A DNA stretch of 6,104 nucleotides, from assembly GCA_913049615.1 (NCBI GenBank), contig CAJWZI010000111.1, forward strand, positions 1 to 6,104, in the 5' to 3' direction. Below the pieces are notes generated by a model. That model did not search any database, was not told the DNA's origin, and saw nothing but the letters and a program-made list of their open reading frames with translations. Positions 1 to 6,027 of the stretch are shown in pieces. A program made the position numbers and the translations under genes. Source of the DNA: an uncultured Alphaproteobacteria bacterium (GTDB lineage: Bacteria > Pseudomonadota > Alphaproteobacteria > GCA-2731375). Positions within the stretch are counted from its first letter, which is position 1. Every line of letters starts with the position of its first letter.

Positions 1-206
1 CCGCCCTGGCCCAGGAGGCCGGGCACGCCCCCTATCCTGTCACAACGTTCGGCACACCACGGGATCCGTCAGCTATCTCACAATTGGCCGCCCAAGGCGT
101 GACCCGCTGTATTTTCGGAATCAAAGCGGCACTGGCGGATGATGTGCTGCCACGTTTGGACAAAATTGCCCGTCTGGTGACCGAAGTGCAAAACGCGGGG
201 ACCTAG
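1..206 (+). CDS. LLM-class (luciferase-like, F420-type) oxidoreductase, C-terminal fragment
   Basis: Only the last 67 codons are present; the gene enters from the left edge (first full codon at 3) and ends at TAG 204-206. The readable tail contains PVTTFGTPRDP, then LAAQGVTRCIFGI and DDVLPRLDKIARLV. From family knowledge this is how luciferase-like TIM-barrel oxidoreductases of the F420-type subfamily end: a PVT(V/L)FG strand, a helix, a 'GV.R..FG' strand, and a final helix with 'VLP.LD..A.LV'. Such enzymes use F420 or FMN to oxidise or reduce small organic molecules in the cytoplasm; the substrate cannot be told from this tail. The gene is convergent with the minus-strand operon and separated from its last gene by 112 bp, so it is a separate transcription unit. 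The family call is fairly safe; the cofactor is not shown by this fragment. Confidence 0.75.
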   Translation, partial: ALAQEAGHAPYPVTTFGTPRDPSAISQLAAQGVTRCIFGIKAALADDVLPRLDKIARLVTEVQNAGT

Positions 207-318
207 ATTTTCGTTCCCAATAGCAAACGACTTTGCGACGTGCCGGTGAAAACAACACATCTTGAAAAACGCTATACTATGCCAATTGAAAAGGCTTTAT
301 TGTCGGGATTTTGGCTAT

Positions 319-1149
319 TTAGTAGGGCTTGTCGCCTGCAACTGTGACACGATAGCCATGACGGACCTTGGGGTAATAGTCCCAGACCGTGCGGTGTTGG
401 GCACAACGGTTATCCCAGAAGGCGACGGATTTCTCTTCCCAGACGAAGCGGCACTGGAATTCCGGCGTGGCGATGTGTTCGTACAACATCTTCAATAATG
501 CATCGCCTTCATTGGGCGTAAGCCCGTCCACCCGGGTTGTAAAATTCTCGTTCACGAATAGACACTTCCGACCTGTCACCGGATGTGTGCGCACGATGGG
601 GTGCAGCGAGACGGGATAACTGTCATTACCATCCCGCAACTCGCCCTTATGGCCCAAGCGGTCCCTGTGTACATGGGCGGATTCATGCCAGGCCTGCAAT
701 CCGCCCAGAAAGTCCTTCATGGGCTGAGACAGGGCGTTATAGGCGGCATACATGCTGGCGAACATAGTATCGCCACCGGTTTCCGGTATCGTATGCAGAT
801 GCAGAATACTGCCCATTGGCGGCTCTTCATCGCAGGAGACATCGGAGTGCCATTTCATACCTGCAACTGCTTTGGAGCGTTCGTCGGAACGGATGGTGAT
901 AATTTCAGGACGGTTCTGGGTTTTCTTGGCTGAGGGATGAATGTGCAATACACCAAACAGTTTGCCAAAATCCATGTGTTCATCCAGGGTCATCTCCTGA
1001 TCTCGAAAAAAAATCACTTGGTGCTCCATCAACGCATCATGAATTTCCTGATAGAGCTGATTGCCCAAAGGCTTCGAAATATCGACGCCGGAAATCTCCG
1101 CGCCGATAACCGGATTGAGGGGCTTTACGTCGATCGCTTCGTAGGACAT
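319..1149 (-). CDS. TauD/TfdA-family Fe(II)/2-oxoglutarate-dependent dioxygenase
   Basis: A complete 276-aa protein, close to the usual length of TauD and TfdA. These cytoplasmic enzymes couple decarboxylation of 2-oxoglutarate to hydroxylation of a substrate, often a sulfonate, a phenoxy acid or another carboxylate. The N-terminus (PVIGAEISGVDISKPL) is typical. The iron triad is visible: H101 and D103 in WHSD, and H252 in WDNRCAQH. R263 and R267 follow H252 by 11 and 15 residues, the spacing of TauD H255, R266 and R270, so 2-oxoglutarate binding looks intact. The ATG at 1149-1147 is preceded by GGAG (1163-1160) 10 nt upstream. It is the last gene of the operon, 18 nt after the VOC dioxygenase stop. 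No convincing terminator follows its TAA. Family membership is secure; the substrate is unknown, and calling it taurine dioxygenase would be over-annotation because its neighbours suggest aromatic or organic-acid catabolism. Confidence 0.93.
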   Translation of the reverse strand: MSYEAIDVKPLNPVIGAEISGVDISKPLGNQLYQEIHDALMEHQVIFFRDQEMTLDEHMDFGKLFGVLHIHPSAKKTQNRPEIITIRSDERSKAVAGMKWHSDVSCDEEPPMGSILHLHTIPETGGDTMFASMYAAYNALSQPMKDFLGGLQAWHESAHVHRDRLGHKGELRDGNDSYPVSLHPIVRTHPVTGRKCLFVNENFTTRVDGLTPNEGDALLKMLYEHIATPEFQCRFVWEEKSVAFWDNRCAQHRTVWDYYPKVRHGYRVTVAGDKPY

Positions 1150-1167
1150 TTATCTTACGCTCCAAAG

Positions 1168-1770
1168 TCAATCTTCGCCGGTGGCCGTAAACACGGGATT
1201 ATCCTCCACCTCGTCTACCAACGCCTCCGGGCCTTCTGTGGGTAGGGGCCGAAGCCAGTTCAAGGCGGCGTCGACATCCCCTTCCCAGACCTCGCGGGGC
1301 AGGTCGTACAATAATTCTACGCCATATCCGTTAGGGTCTGAGATATACAAGCTATGAGTCATTCCGTGATCTACTCGGCGGCCAAAATCGACGCCCTTGG
1401 ACTGCATAAAGGCCAACTGCGACAGCCAGGCTTCGCGGTTTGGTAGGGTTATGGCCACATGGTTGATGGCCGTGGGGTTGCCAAACATCTTGAAGTCCTT
1501 GGGCGGTTCGGGCAGCTCCTTGTTTTCCACTAAGGCCAAATCATGATGATGGCTTAAGCCATCTTTTTCGCCGCTGTAGAACCGCATATTTGGCGGATTG
1601 GGCCGGTCGGGCGCCGCCTTCAACTCGCCCACCTGCTTGAAACCGAGGATCTCCGTCCAGAATTTGTGGGATTCCTCCATATTCCTAACATTTAGCACTA
1701 GATGGTTGATGCCACAGGGTGTGAGGGCCCTGTCCGGCACGGCGAAGGTTGCGGGTGTCTTGTCGCTCAT
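1168..1770 (-). CDS. VOC-superfamily extradiol-type dioxygenase (catechol 2,3-dioxygenase-like)
   Basis: A 200-aa protein with two beta-alpha-beta-beta-beta modules of the vicinal oxygen chelate fold. Module 1 starts at GINHLVLNVRNMEES (about residue 20) and contains the later SHHHDLALVE. Module 2 starts at INHVAITLPN (about 102) and ends with DHGMTHSLYISDPNGYGVELLYD. H23, H104 and E152 sit where the 2-His-1-carboxylate metal ligands of extradiol dioxygenases are expected (first strand of each module, last strand of the second); H76, H135 and H139 are further candidates near the site. Members of this family cleave catechol-like diols or act as related lyases. I chose the ATG at 1770-1768, which has GAGAG 7 nt upstream and leaves a 41-nt gap after the dehydrogenase stop. 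An in-frame upstream ATG at 1854 would add 28 unconserved-looking residues and overlap the dehydrogenase. The C-terminal 30 residues are acidic. Fold certain; ring cleavage is inferred from motifs and from the Rieske oxygenase upstream. Confidence 0.85.
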   Translation of the reverse strand: MSDKTPATFAVPDRALTPCGINHLVLNVRNMEESHKFWTEILGFKQVGELKAAPDRPNPPNMRFYSGEKDGLSHHHDLALVENKELPEPPKDFKMFGNPTAINHVAITLPNREAWLSQLAFMQSKGVDFGRRVDHGMTHSLYISDPNGYGVELLYDLPREVWEGDVDAALNWLRPLPTEGPEALVDEVEDNPVFTATGED

Positions 1771-1811
1771 CCGTATGCTCTCAGTAAAGTGATGACAAGT
1801 TGGGGTGTATG

Positions 1812-2792
1812 CTAGCAGGCGGGCCTCTTTCCGTCCAATTCGGGGATTACCCATAATGGCTCCTCGCCGCGGGCCACCCGTTGCACATTGTCAAAGGCAT
1901 TGCGCACCCGGGCCTGATTGCTTTCCTGGGTGGGACCGGCCATGTGAGCAGTTAGGATTACATTATCCAGTGCCAGCAGCGGGTTATCGCTGTCAGGCGG
2001 TTCCTGGTCGAACACGTCCAGCCCGGCAGCGGCAATGCCTCCGGATATCAAAGCCTCATGCAGGGCCAATTCATCCACTACGGGACCACGGGCTGTGTTC
2101 ACAAAAACCGCCTCAGGCTTCATGGCCGCCAGTTCTTCGGCTCCAATCAAATGGTGGGTGCTGTCGTTCAGGGGCACATGCAAGCTGACTAAATCGGCCT
2201 GGGCCATCACTTCGTGCAACAGGCGGAAACGTACGCCCAGTGCATCCTCCTGATCTTCCGTGAGCCGCGCGATGTCGTAGTAGATGACATTCATGCCGAA
2301 AGCCTGCGCCAAGCGGGCTGCTTTCTTGCCTATGGTACCTAGGCCGACAATTCCTAAGGTCTTGCCATGCAGCTCATACAGTTTCGGCACGTCATTACCC
2401 CGCCAGCGGCCGCTTGCAACATTGGCGTGCTGGACTGCCAGTTTGCGCGAAACCGCCAGCATTAACATAATGGCGTGTTCTGAGACCGCGATTGCATTGG
2501 CCCCACCGTTGTTAGCAATGGGCACTCCGGCTCGTTGAGCGGCGACAATATCTGCCCGATCGTATCCGGCGCTCAAAAGTTGGATCAGTTTTAGGTTTGG
2601 GCTGTTCTTGTACAATTCCTCGCCCACCAGCATATCGACGAACCCCACTAAATATTCCGCATCCGTCATGGCCGTGTTGTAGGCTTGGCTGCCGGCGTCG
2701 GCGATCACTATGTCAAAACCGGCCGGGGCCAGATCCCGGGCGGAATCGGCGGCAGCAGGAAATTGTGTGACAAAAACGATTTTCGGAGCCAT
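1812..2792 (-). CDS. D-isomer-specific 2-hydroxyacid dehydrogenase (NAD-binding)
   Basis: A 326-aa enzyme of normal family length that interconverts a 2-hydroxyacid and a 2-ketoacid with NAD(H) in the cytoplasm. The substrate-binding half is residues 1-100 with the C-terminal segment, and the Rossmann half is about 100-285. The nucleotide motif GLGTIG is at 150-155, and D173 at the end of the next strand favours NAD over NADP. The catalytic set is complete: R235 in NTARG, E264 in GLDVFDQEP, and H283 in TAHMAG. The ATG at 2792-2790 is preceded by a strong GGAGGG (2804-2799) 6 nt upstream; the TTG immediately before it is in frame but less likely. It lies 18 nt after a small ORF in the operon. 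The sequence resembles phosphoglycerate, glycerate and glyoxylate/hydroxypyruvate reductase relatives, but the operon suggests a hydroxy or keto acid formed during breakdown of the pathway substrate. Family certain, substrate unknown. Confidence 0.94.
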   Translation of the reverse strand: MAPKIVFVTQFPAAADSARDLAPAGFDIVIADAGSQAYNTAMTDAEYLVGFVDMLVGEELYKNSPNLKLIQLLSAGYDRADIVAAQRAGVPIANNGGANAIAVSEHAIMLMLAVSRKLAVQHANVASGRWRGNDVPKLYELHGKTLGIVGLGTIGKKAARLAQAFGMNVIYYDIARLTEDQEDALGVRFRLLHEVMAQADLVSLHVPLNDSTHHLIGAEELAAMKPEAVFVNTARGPVVDELALHEALISGGIAAAGLDVFDQEPPDSDNPLLALDNVILTAHMAGPTQESNQARVRNAFDNVQRVARGEEPLWVIPELDGKRPAC

Positions 2793-2798
2793 CAAGCG

Positions 2799-2804
2799 CC
2801 CTCC
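2799..2804 (-). promoter_or_regulatory. Strong ribosome binding site of the dehydrogenase gene
   Basis: GGAGGG on the minus strand, 6 nt before the ATG at 2792. It decides between that ATG and the adjacent upstream TTG (2795) and is the best Shine-Dalgarno match seen in the operon. It lies after the stop of the 31-aa ORF, so the dehydrogenase can be initiated independently. Confidence 0.75.
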
Positions 2805-2810
2805 ACAAAT

Positions 2811-2906
2811 TTAACAAATATCTACAGCCCGGCCATGGAAGATTTGCAACCCCCGCCAGTCAAGAACCTCGCGGCCACGGATATCTTCGTCAATCAGTTG
2901 CACCAT
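2811..2906 (-). CDS. Small 31-aa ORF between the oxygenase beta subunit and the dehydrogenase; possible truncated GST-like N-terminus
   Basis: ATG at 2906-2904 to TAA at 2813-2811 on the minus strand encodes 31 residues. It starts 12 nt after the beta-subunit stop, has GGAAG (2915-2911) 4 nt upstream, and ends 18 nt before the dehydrogenase ATG, so it accounts for nearly all of the 126-nt gap. The peptide begins MVQLIDEDIRGREVLDW, is highly charged, continues with RGLQIFHG and ends AVDIC. From memory, segments of the form 'R.REVLDW.G...FH' occur at the start of some bacterial glutathione S-transferase-like proteins, just before an 'SSCSQ' thiol motif. Here the reading stops at that point and no such motif follows. 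It could be a remnant of a deleted gene, a small protein in its own right, or chance. Coding is supported by position, ribosome site and composition, not by a database match. Confidence 0.5.
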   Translation of the reverse strand: MVQLIDEDIRGREVLDWRGLQIFHGRAVDIC

Positions 2907-2918
2907 TTCACTTCCAAT

Positions 2919-3386
2919 TTAAAGGGGAATGGCCAATAGGGTGTTAATCTTGTCACTGTCCAGAACCACTTGTTTTTCCGCAAATAGGGGGCTCTCGCCA
3001 GAAAAATCGATCACATCCTCGTAGCGTCCACTGACGAATAGGTCCTGGGTGCCATCAATCGTGGTCCGGACAACCATGAAACCGGCTTCGGCACTGATTA
3101 CCATGCCATCGTGCCCAGTGATGCGCACGACCGAGATAATATGGCGATACCGTTGCGGCTCGTAGATATTCGCCTTGCGCAATGCAGCCACCCGGTCCTC
3201 CATCATATCCCGACTAGTGGCGTCAATGATGCCAATGGGCAGGCCCCTCTCTTGGTTGAAAGAGGTAGTCACAAAATAGCGGGCTCGGTCAGTGAAAAAT
3301 CCGGGCCAGCGTTCCAACTCATCGCTGTCGATGCAATGGGCATAATCCGCCAATAGACCGGTTACCTTTCCAATCGAATTTTGCAT
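2919..3386 (-). CDS. Aromatic-ring-hydroxylating dioxygenase, beta (small) subunit
   Basis: A 155-aa protein of the NTF2/SnoaL-like fold, the normal size for the small subunit of Rieske non-heme iron oxygenases. It forms alpha3beta3 hexamers with the large subunit and mainly plays a structural role. Visible family features are an N-terminal helix with DYAHCIDSDELERWPGFF (about 15-31), the central EDRVAALRKANIYEP (63-77) followed by RYRHIIS, the strand LFVSGRYEDV (116-125), and the typical ending KINTLLAIPL (146-155). The ATG at 3386-3384 overlaps the alpha-subunit TGA by one base (TGATG), indicating translational coupling and 1:1 synthesis; a TTG one codon earlier is in frame but less likely. 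No metal-binding residues are expected in this subunit. The call is firm because it combines family motifs with the alpha subunit directly upstream. Confidence 0.93.
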   Translation of the reverse strand: MQNSIGKVTGLLADYAHCIDSDELERWPGFFTDRARYFVTTSFNQERGLPIGIIDATSRDMMEDRVAALRKANIYEPQRYRHIISVVRITGHDGMVISAEAGFMVVRTTIDGTQDLFVSGRYEDVIDFSGESPLFAEKQVVLDSDKINTLLAIPL

Positions 3387-4612
3387 CAAAGCCCCATATG
3401 ATGACGGTACGCCTTCCAGAACCCCCGGACGGAGGTTTCCGTCGCCCGGCTCTCCATACTGGTGGCATCCACCCCACCCATCTTCACGACGGATGCCTCG
3501 CCCGCCGTACCCGGTAATGCGCGCTGGATGAAGTTGCCAACCGCGCCATCTTCCATGGAGATGTACCCAGCCGGACCGACATAATTCGAGTGCAGCTGGC
3601 GCATTTCGGACATCGCATCATCATCGTCCGCGAAACCGTAGGTAGTCCAGAGGATATCCGCCGTATCCACGCCTCGGGGGACGATCTGACGCACTACCAG
3701 GGAATTGAACACCTGTTGAATCACCAAATTGGGAAAGACCGAGAGAATTTGTATGGTAATTCCGTCGTTGAATTCATCAATGCCGCCTAGCAGAGCCGAT
3801 GCCTTCAGACCAAATTTACTGTCCGCGCGCAGTTTTTCCTTATCGTACTCCCGGTCATCGCCGTTAGGGTCAAGTTTCGAATAGCTGACATGATTGCCGC
3901 CGCCTTCCGAAACCAAAATGCCGCCCTTTTGACTGAGGCGGTTAACCCGGAAGGTGGTAAAAAACAGATGCAAGATGCTGGCGTGGTACGGATCGCGCAC
4001 ATTTTCCGCATATAATTTCCAATTGTTTTTCAAGGTCTGGGTGTAATAGCCCAGGACCTTGGGCGATTTGGGCAGCACCCGATGAATATGCCGCACATGG
4101 TCAGGGCCCAAATAGTCTTCCAAATTCTGCACATCGGGATCGAAGCTACCGAAGATCAGGCCAGCCAGAACAGCGATCTTGACCCTCCGCAAGCCGTGGT
4201 CCTCGCGGCGAAAATCATCAGGCATACCGCCCTGGCCTTGAATGCCGTTTTGAAAAGCCACGCCCACCAGATTGCCGTCATGATCATAGGACCAGGCATG
4301 ATAGACGCAGGTAAAAACCTTAGTTTTTCCGAATTTTTCGAGACACAACAGTGCTCCACGATGGGCGCAGCGGTTCTCAAACCCGCGCAGACCACCATCC
4401 TGGCCCCGCACCACCACGATGGGGATATCGCCCAGAAACGTGGTCTTGTAATCGCCCGCCTCCGGCACTTCGCACTCCAGGCCCAGAATGTTCCAGGTTG
4501 GGCCTTGAAATATCCGCTCTCGCTCGCGGGCATAGATTTGTTCATCATCATAAACCGCGTATGGGACCTCAGTCAGATTTTTACCGGGCCATATATTGTC
4601 GGTCTGTGTCAT
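3386..4612 (-). CDS. Aromatic-ring-hydroxylating dioxygenase, alpha (large, Rieske) subunit
   Basis: A 408-aa catalytic subunit. The Rieske [2Fe-2S] domain (about 40-150) shows C82-A-H84, 17 residues, then C102-V-Y-H105, the standard spacing. The catalytic domain has the mononuclear iron ligands H210 and H215 in NVRDPYHASILH, with the bridging D207 that passes electrons between subunits, and D355 in SMEDGAVG as the carboxylate ligand. The enzyme would insert O2-derived oxygen into an aromatic ring using electrons delivered by a ferredoxin or reductase, which is not encoded in the window. The segment around NWKLYAENVRDPYHASILHL reminds me of large subunits acting on salicylate or anthranilate, but that is a recollection and the substrate is unproven. 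The ATG at 4612 lacks a clear ribosome site; a 27-aa ORF ending in an ATGA overlap may couple its translation. There is no in-frame ATG, GTG or TTG between it and an upstream TAG (4663-4661). Confidence 0.95.
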   Translation of the reverse strand: MTQTDNIWPGKNLTEVPYAVYDDEQIYARERERIFQGPTWNILGLECEVPEAGDYKTTFLGDIPIVVVRGQDGGLRGFENRCAHRGALLCLEKFGKTKVFTCVYHAWSYDHDGNLVGVAFQNGIQGQGGMPDDFRREDHGLRRVKIAVLAGLIFGSFDPDVQNLEDYLGPDHVRHIHRVLPKSPKVLGYYTQTLKNNWKLYAENVRDPYHASILHLFFTTFRVNRLSQKGGILVSEGGGNHVSYSKLDPNGDDREYDKEKLRADSKFGLKASALLGGIDEFNDGITIQILSVFPNLVIQQVFNSLVVRQIVPRGVDTADILWTTYGFADDDDAMSEMRQLHSNYVGPAGYISMEDGAVGNFIQRALPGTAGEASVVKMGGVDATSMESRATETSVRGFWKAYRHHMGL

Positions 4613-4692
4613 CGCATCGGATCCGCATTTAGGTTGTAAGGAATGACGCCCCAGAAATAGCTACCTTGGATATGAAAGACACCCTCAATCAT
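4609..4692 (-). CDS. Possible 27-aa linker ORF bridging the monooxygenase and the Rieske alpha subunit
   Basis: ATG at 4692-4690 to TGA at 4611-4609 on the minus strand encodes 27 residues (begins MIEGVFHIQGSYFW, ends NADPMR). It overlaps the end of the upstream monooxygenase by 8 nt and the start of the alpha subunit by the 4-nt ATGA motif, so a ribosome could pass along all three frames. The upstream AGGCGGG (4701-4695) is purine-rich but only 2 nt from the ATG, closer than ideal. Because the alpha gene has no obvious ribosome site, re-initiation after this ORF is an attractive explanation. I recognise no homolog. The pattern may be accidental in a 72-nt gap, so this is a tentative call. 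Confidence 0.3.
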   Translation of the reverse strand: MIEGVFHIQGSYFWGVIPYNLNADPMR

Positions 4693-5866
4693 TTCCCGCC
4701 TGAGCAATCTGGTCGGCCTGAATGGCTTCCTTTTCGGCCTGGCGTTCAATCTCCTTTTCCACCGCTGCTTGGGCGGCACCGACAAAGACCTCGCGGTTGG
4801 CGTGGCTATAGTCGTAGGACGTCCGCCGCAAATCGTTCTTTTTGTTAAAATAAGGCACGACATAACGGGCCATGAGTTCGAAATGCTCACACGTGGCTTC
4901 GAAATCAGCCCAGTTGTGGGCCAGTTCCAGAAACACCCCAAAACCCTCAGAACCTTCAAGCAACTTTTCGATATGGCGGATTGCATCGTCAGGGTCGCCT
5001 ATTACCGCCATGCCACTTTCGGTCAGGAAAGAATACGCGTCATCGATCTCCGGTGGCACAATGGGAAAAGTGGCGATGTCTCGGAAGTATTGTGCCCAGG
5101 CGTCTAGCCCGTGTTCTATGTTTTTTTTCGCCTGTTCCCGGCTCCGCGCCACATGGGCAAGGGTGACCAGGCGCCATTTGTCCCGGGAAACGGTCTGGCC
5201 TGCCTCGGCCGCAGCCTGTTCGCACATTCGCCAATTATTGGCGTGGGCGACAAGAGCCTCGTCGTTGGTGCCACCGATGGAGAGCATGCCGATGCCATGT
5301 TTGCCAGCAGCTAGTGCACCCGACGGCGAACGCGCGCAAGCCACCGCCATTTCCATGCGCGGGCGCGTATAACAAGGCAATTGCATCTGGGCGTCACGAA
5401 GCTCGAACCAATCTGTCTTCATGGTCACTCGCTCCCCATCCAGCAAGGGGATTATGGCATCCAAAGCCTCGTTCATCATCCTCCGCTGCTCGCCAGGATC
5501 AATCCCCATGCGGAAGGCATCACCCACCAAGGCACCCGGCCCAACGCCAAACATGGCCCGTCCCTTAGTCATATGGTCCAACTGAACCATCCGCCCTGCA
5601 TTGGTGAAGGGATGGTGATAGGGCAGAGATGAAACGCCGGTACCGAGGCGAATATGCTTGGTCCGTTCTGCGGCGGCGGCAATAAACAGATCCGGCCCAG
5701 CGATGATCTCATAGCCGCCCGAGTGATGCTCGCCGATCCAGGCCTCGTCATAGCCCAGGTGGTCCAGATGCTGCAACAGCATCATATCTCGGTCCAACGC
5801 CGCCGTGGGATCTTCGTCCACGGTGTGGAAGGGAGCCAAGAAAATGCCAAAGCCTAAATCCTTCAT
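4685..5866 (-). CDS. LLM-class flavin-dependent monooxygenase, LimB-like
   Basis: A 393-aa luciferase-like TIM-barrel protein. It opens with FGIFLAPFH (6-14) and has YDEAWIGEHHSGGYE (39-53), HIRLGTGVSSLPYHHP (71-86) and MFGVGPGAL (105-113). By family knowledge these features match flavin-dependent monooxygenases related to limonene 1,2-monooxygenase (LimB), which use reduced flavin from a separate reductase to oxygenate small organic molecules. EHH (46-48) contains the usual active-site histidine region. After the barrel, residues about 355-393 form an Ala/Glu/Lys-rich, probably helical tail. I chose the ATG at 5866 because the family motif starts right after it and AAAGG (5880-5876) lies 9 nt upstream; an ATG at 5923 would add 19 residues with no family resemblance. 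It is the first full gene of the operon, after a likely terminator. Limonene as substrate is not claimed. No flavin reductase is visible nearby. Confidence 0.9.
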   Translation of the reverse strand: MKDLGFGIFLAPFHTVDEDPTAALDRDMMLLQHLDHLGYDEAWIGEHHSGGYEIIAGPDLFIAAAAERTKHIRLGTGVSSLPYHHPFTNAGRMVQLDHMTKGRAMFGVGPGALVGDAFRMGIDPGEQRRMMNEALDAIIPLLDGERVTMKTDWFELRDAQMQLPCYTRPRMEMAVACARSPSGALAAGKHGIGMLSIGGTNDEALVAHANNWRMCEQAAAEAGQTVSRDKWRLVTLAHVARSREQAKKNIEHGLDAWAQYFRDIATFPIVPPEIDDAYSFLTESGMAVIGDPDDAIRHIEKLLEGSEGFGVFLELAHNWADFEATCEHFELMARYVVPYFNKKNDLRRTSYDYSHANREVFVGAAQAAVEKEIERQAEKEAIQADQIAQAGND

Positions 5867-5948
5867 GTCTGACGACCTTTCATCTCCATCCCGTCGGGTC
5901 AATTTTGTTTGAAAGCAGACCATATCTACCCGTCAGCCCGCAAGCGCC

Positions 5949-5995
5949 AAAAAGGAACAATTAGGTCTGGTAACCGTGTTCGCCAAATTTGTTCC
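5949..5995 (-). terminator. Probable rho-independent terminator upstream of the operon
   Basis: On the minus strand GGAACAA (5995-5989) is followed 28 nt later by its exact complement TTGTTCC (5960-5954) and directly by five T residues (5953-5949). The stem can be extended inward by TT/AA and GG/CC pairs with one bulge and one mismatch. It lies 32 nt downstream of the TGA at 6030-6028, as expected for the end of the upstream gene. The long loop and short T run make it a moderate candidate; the same inverted repeat could instead be an operator for the operon. Confidence 0.45.
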
Positions 5996-6027
5996 ACCCG
6001 AAAGCTGGCAATATTTGCATGACCGGC

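Noticed and set aside
223..236. GCAAA/TTTGC hairpin as a terminator for the left-end gene
   Set aside because: The stem is 5 AT-rich pairs with no T run after it; too weak to call.
262..278. TTGAAA and TATACT as a + strand promoter
   Set aside because: Only 5 nt separate the two boxes, and the region lies between convergent gene ends with no supported + strand gene following.
1771..1854. N-terminal extension of the VOC protein from an ATG at 1854
   Set aside because: It would overlap the dehydrogenase by 43 nt and adds residues with no resemblance to the family; the ATG at 1770 has a ribosome site.
4082..4639. 185-codon + strand open frame
   Set aside because: It is antisense to the Rieske alpha subunit, shows no family motifs, and is explained by the codon bias of the real gene.
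4609..4986. 125-codon minus-strand open frame overlapping the LimB-like monooxygenase end
   Set aside because: Most of it lies in another frame of a gene with clear family motifs; only its last 27 codons beyond that gene, from the ATG at 4692, deserve attention.
5867..5923. N-terminal extension of the LimB-like protein from an ATG at 5923
   Set aside because: The family starts within a few residues of the ATG at 5866, which has AAAGG at good spacing; the extension looks non-coding.
5867..5948. Promoter for the operon
   Set aside because: Partial matches such as CTGACG and TATGGT do not form a pair with acceptable spacing, so no promoter is annotated even though one is expected here.
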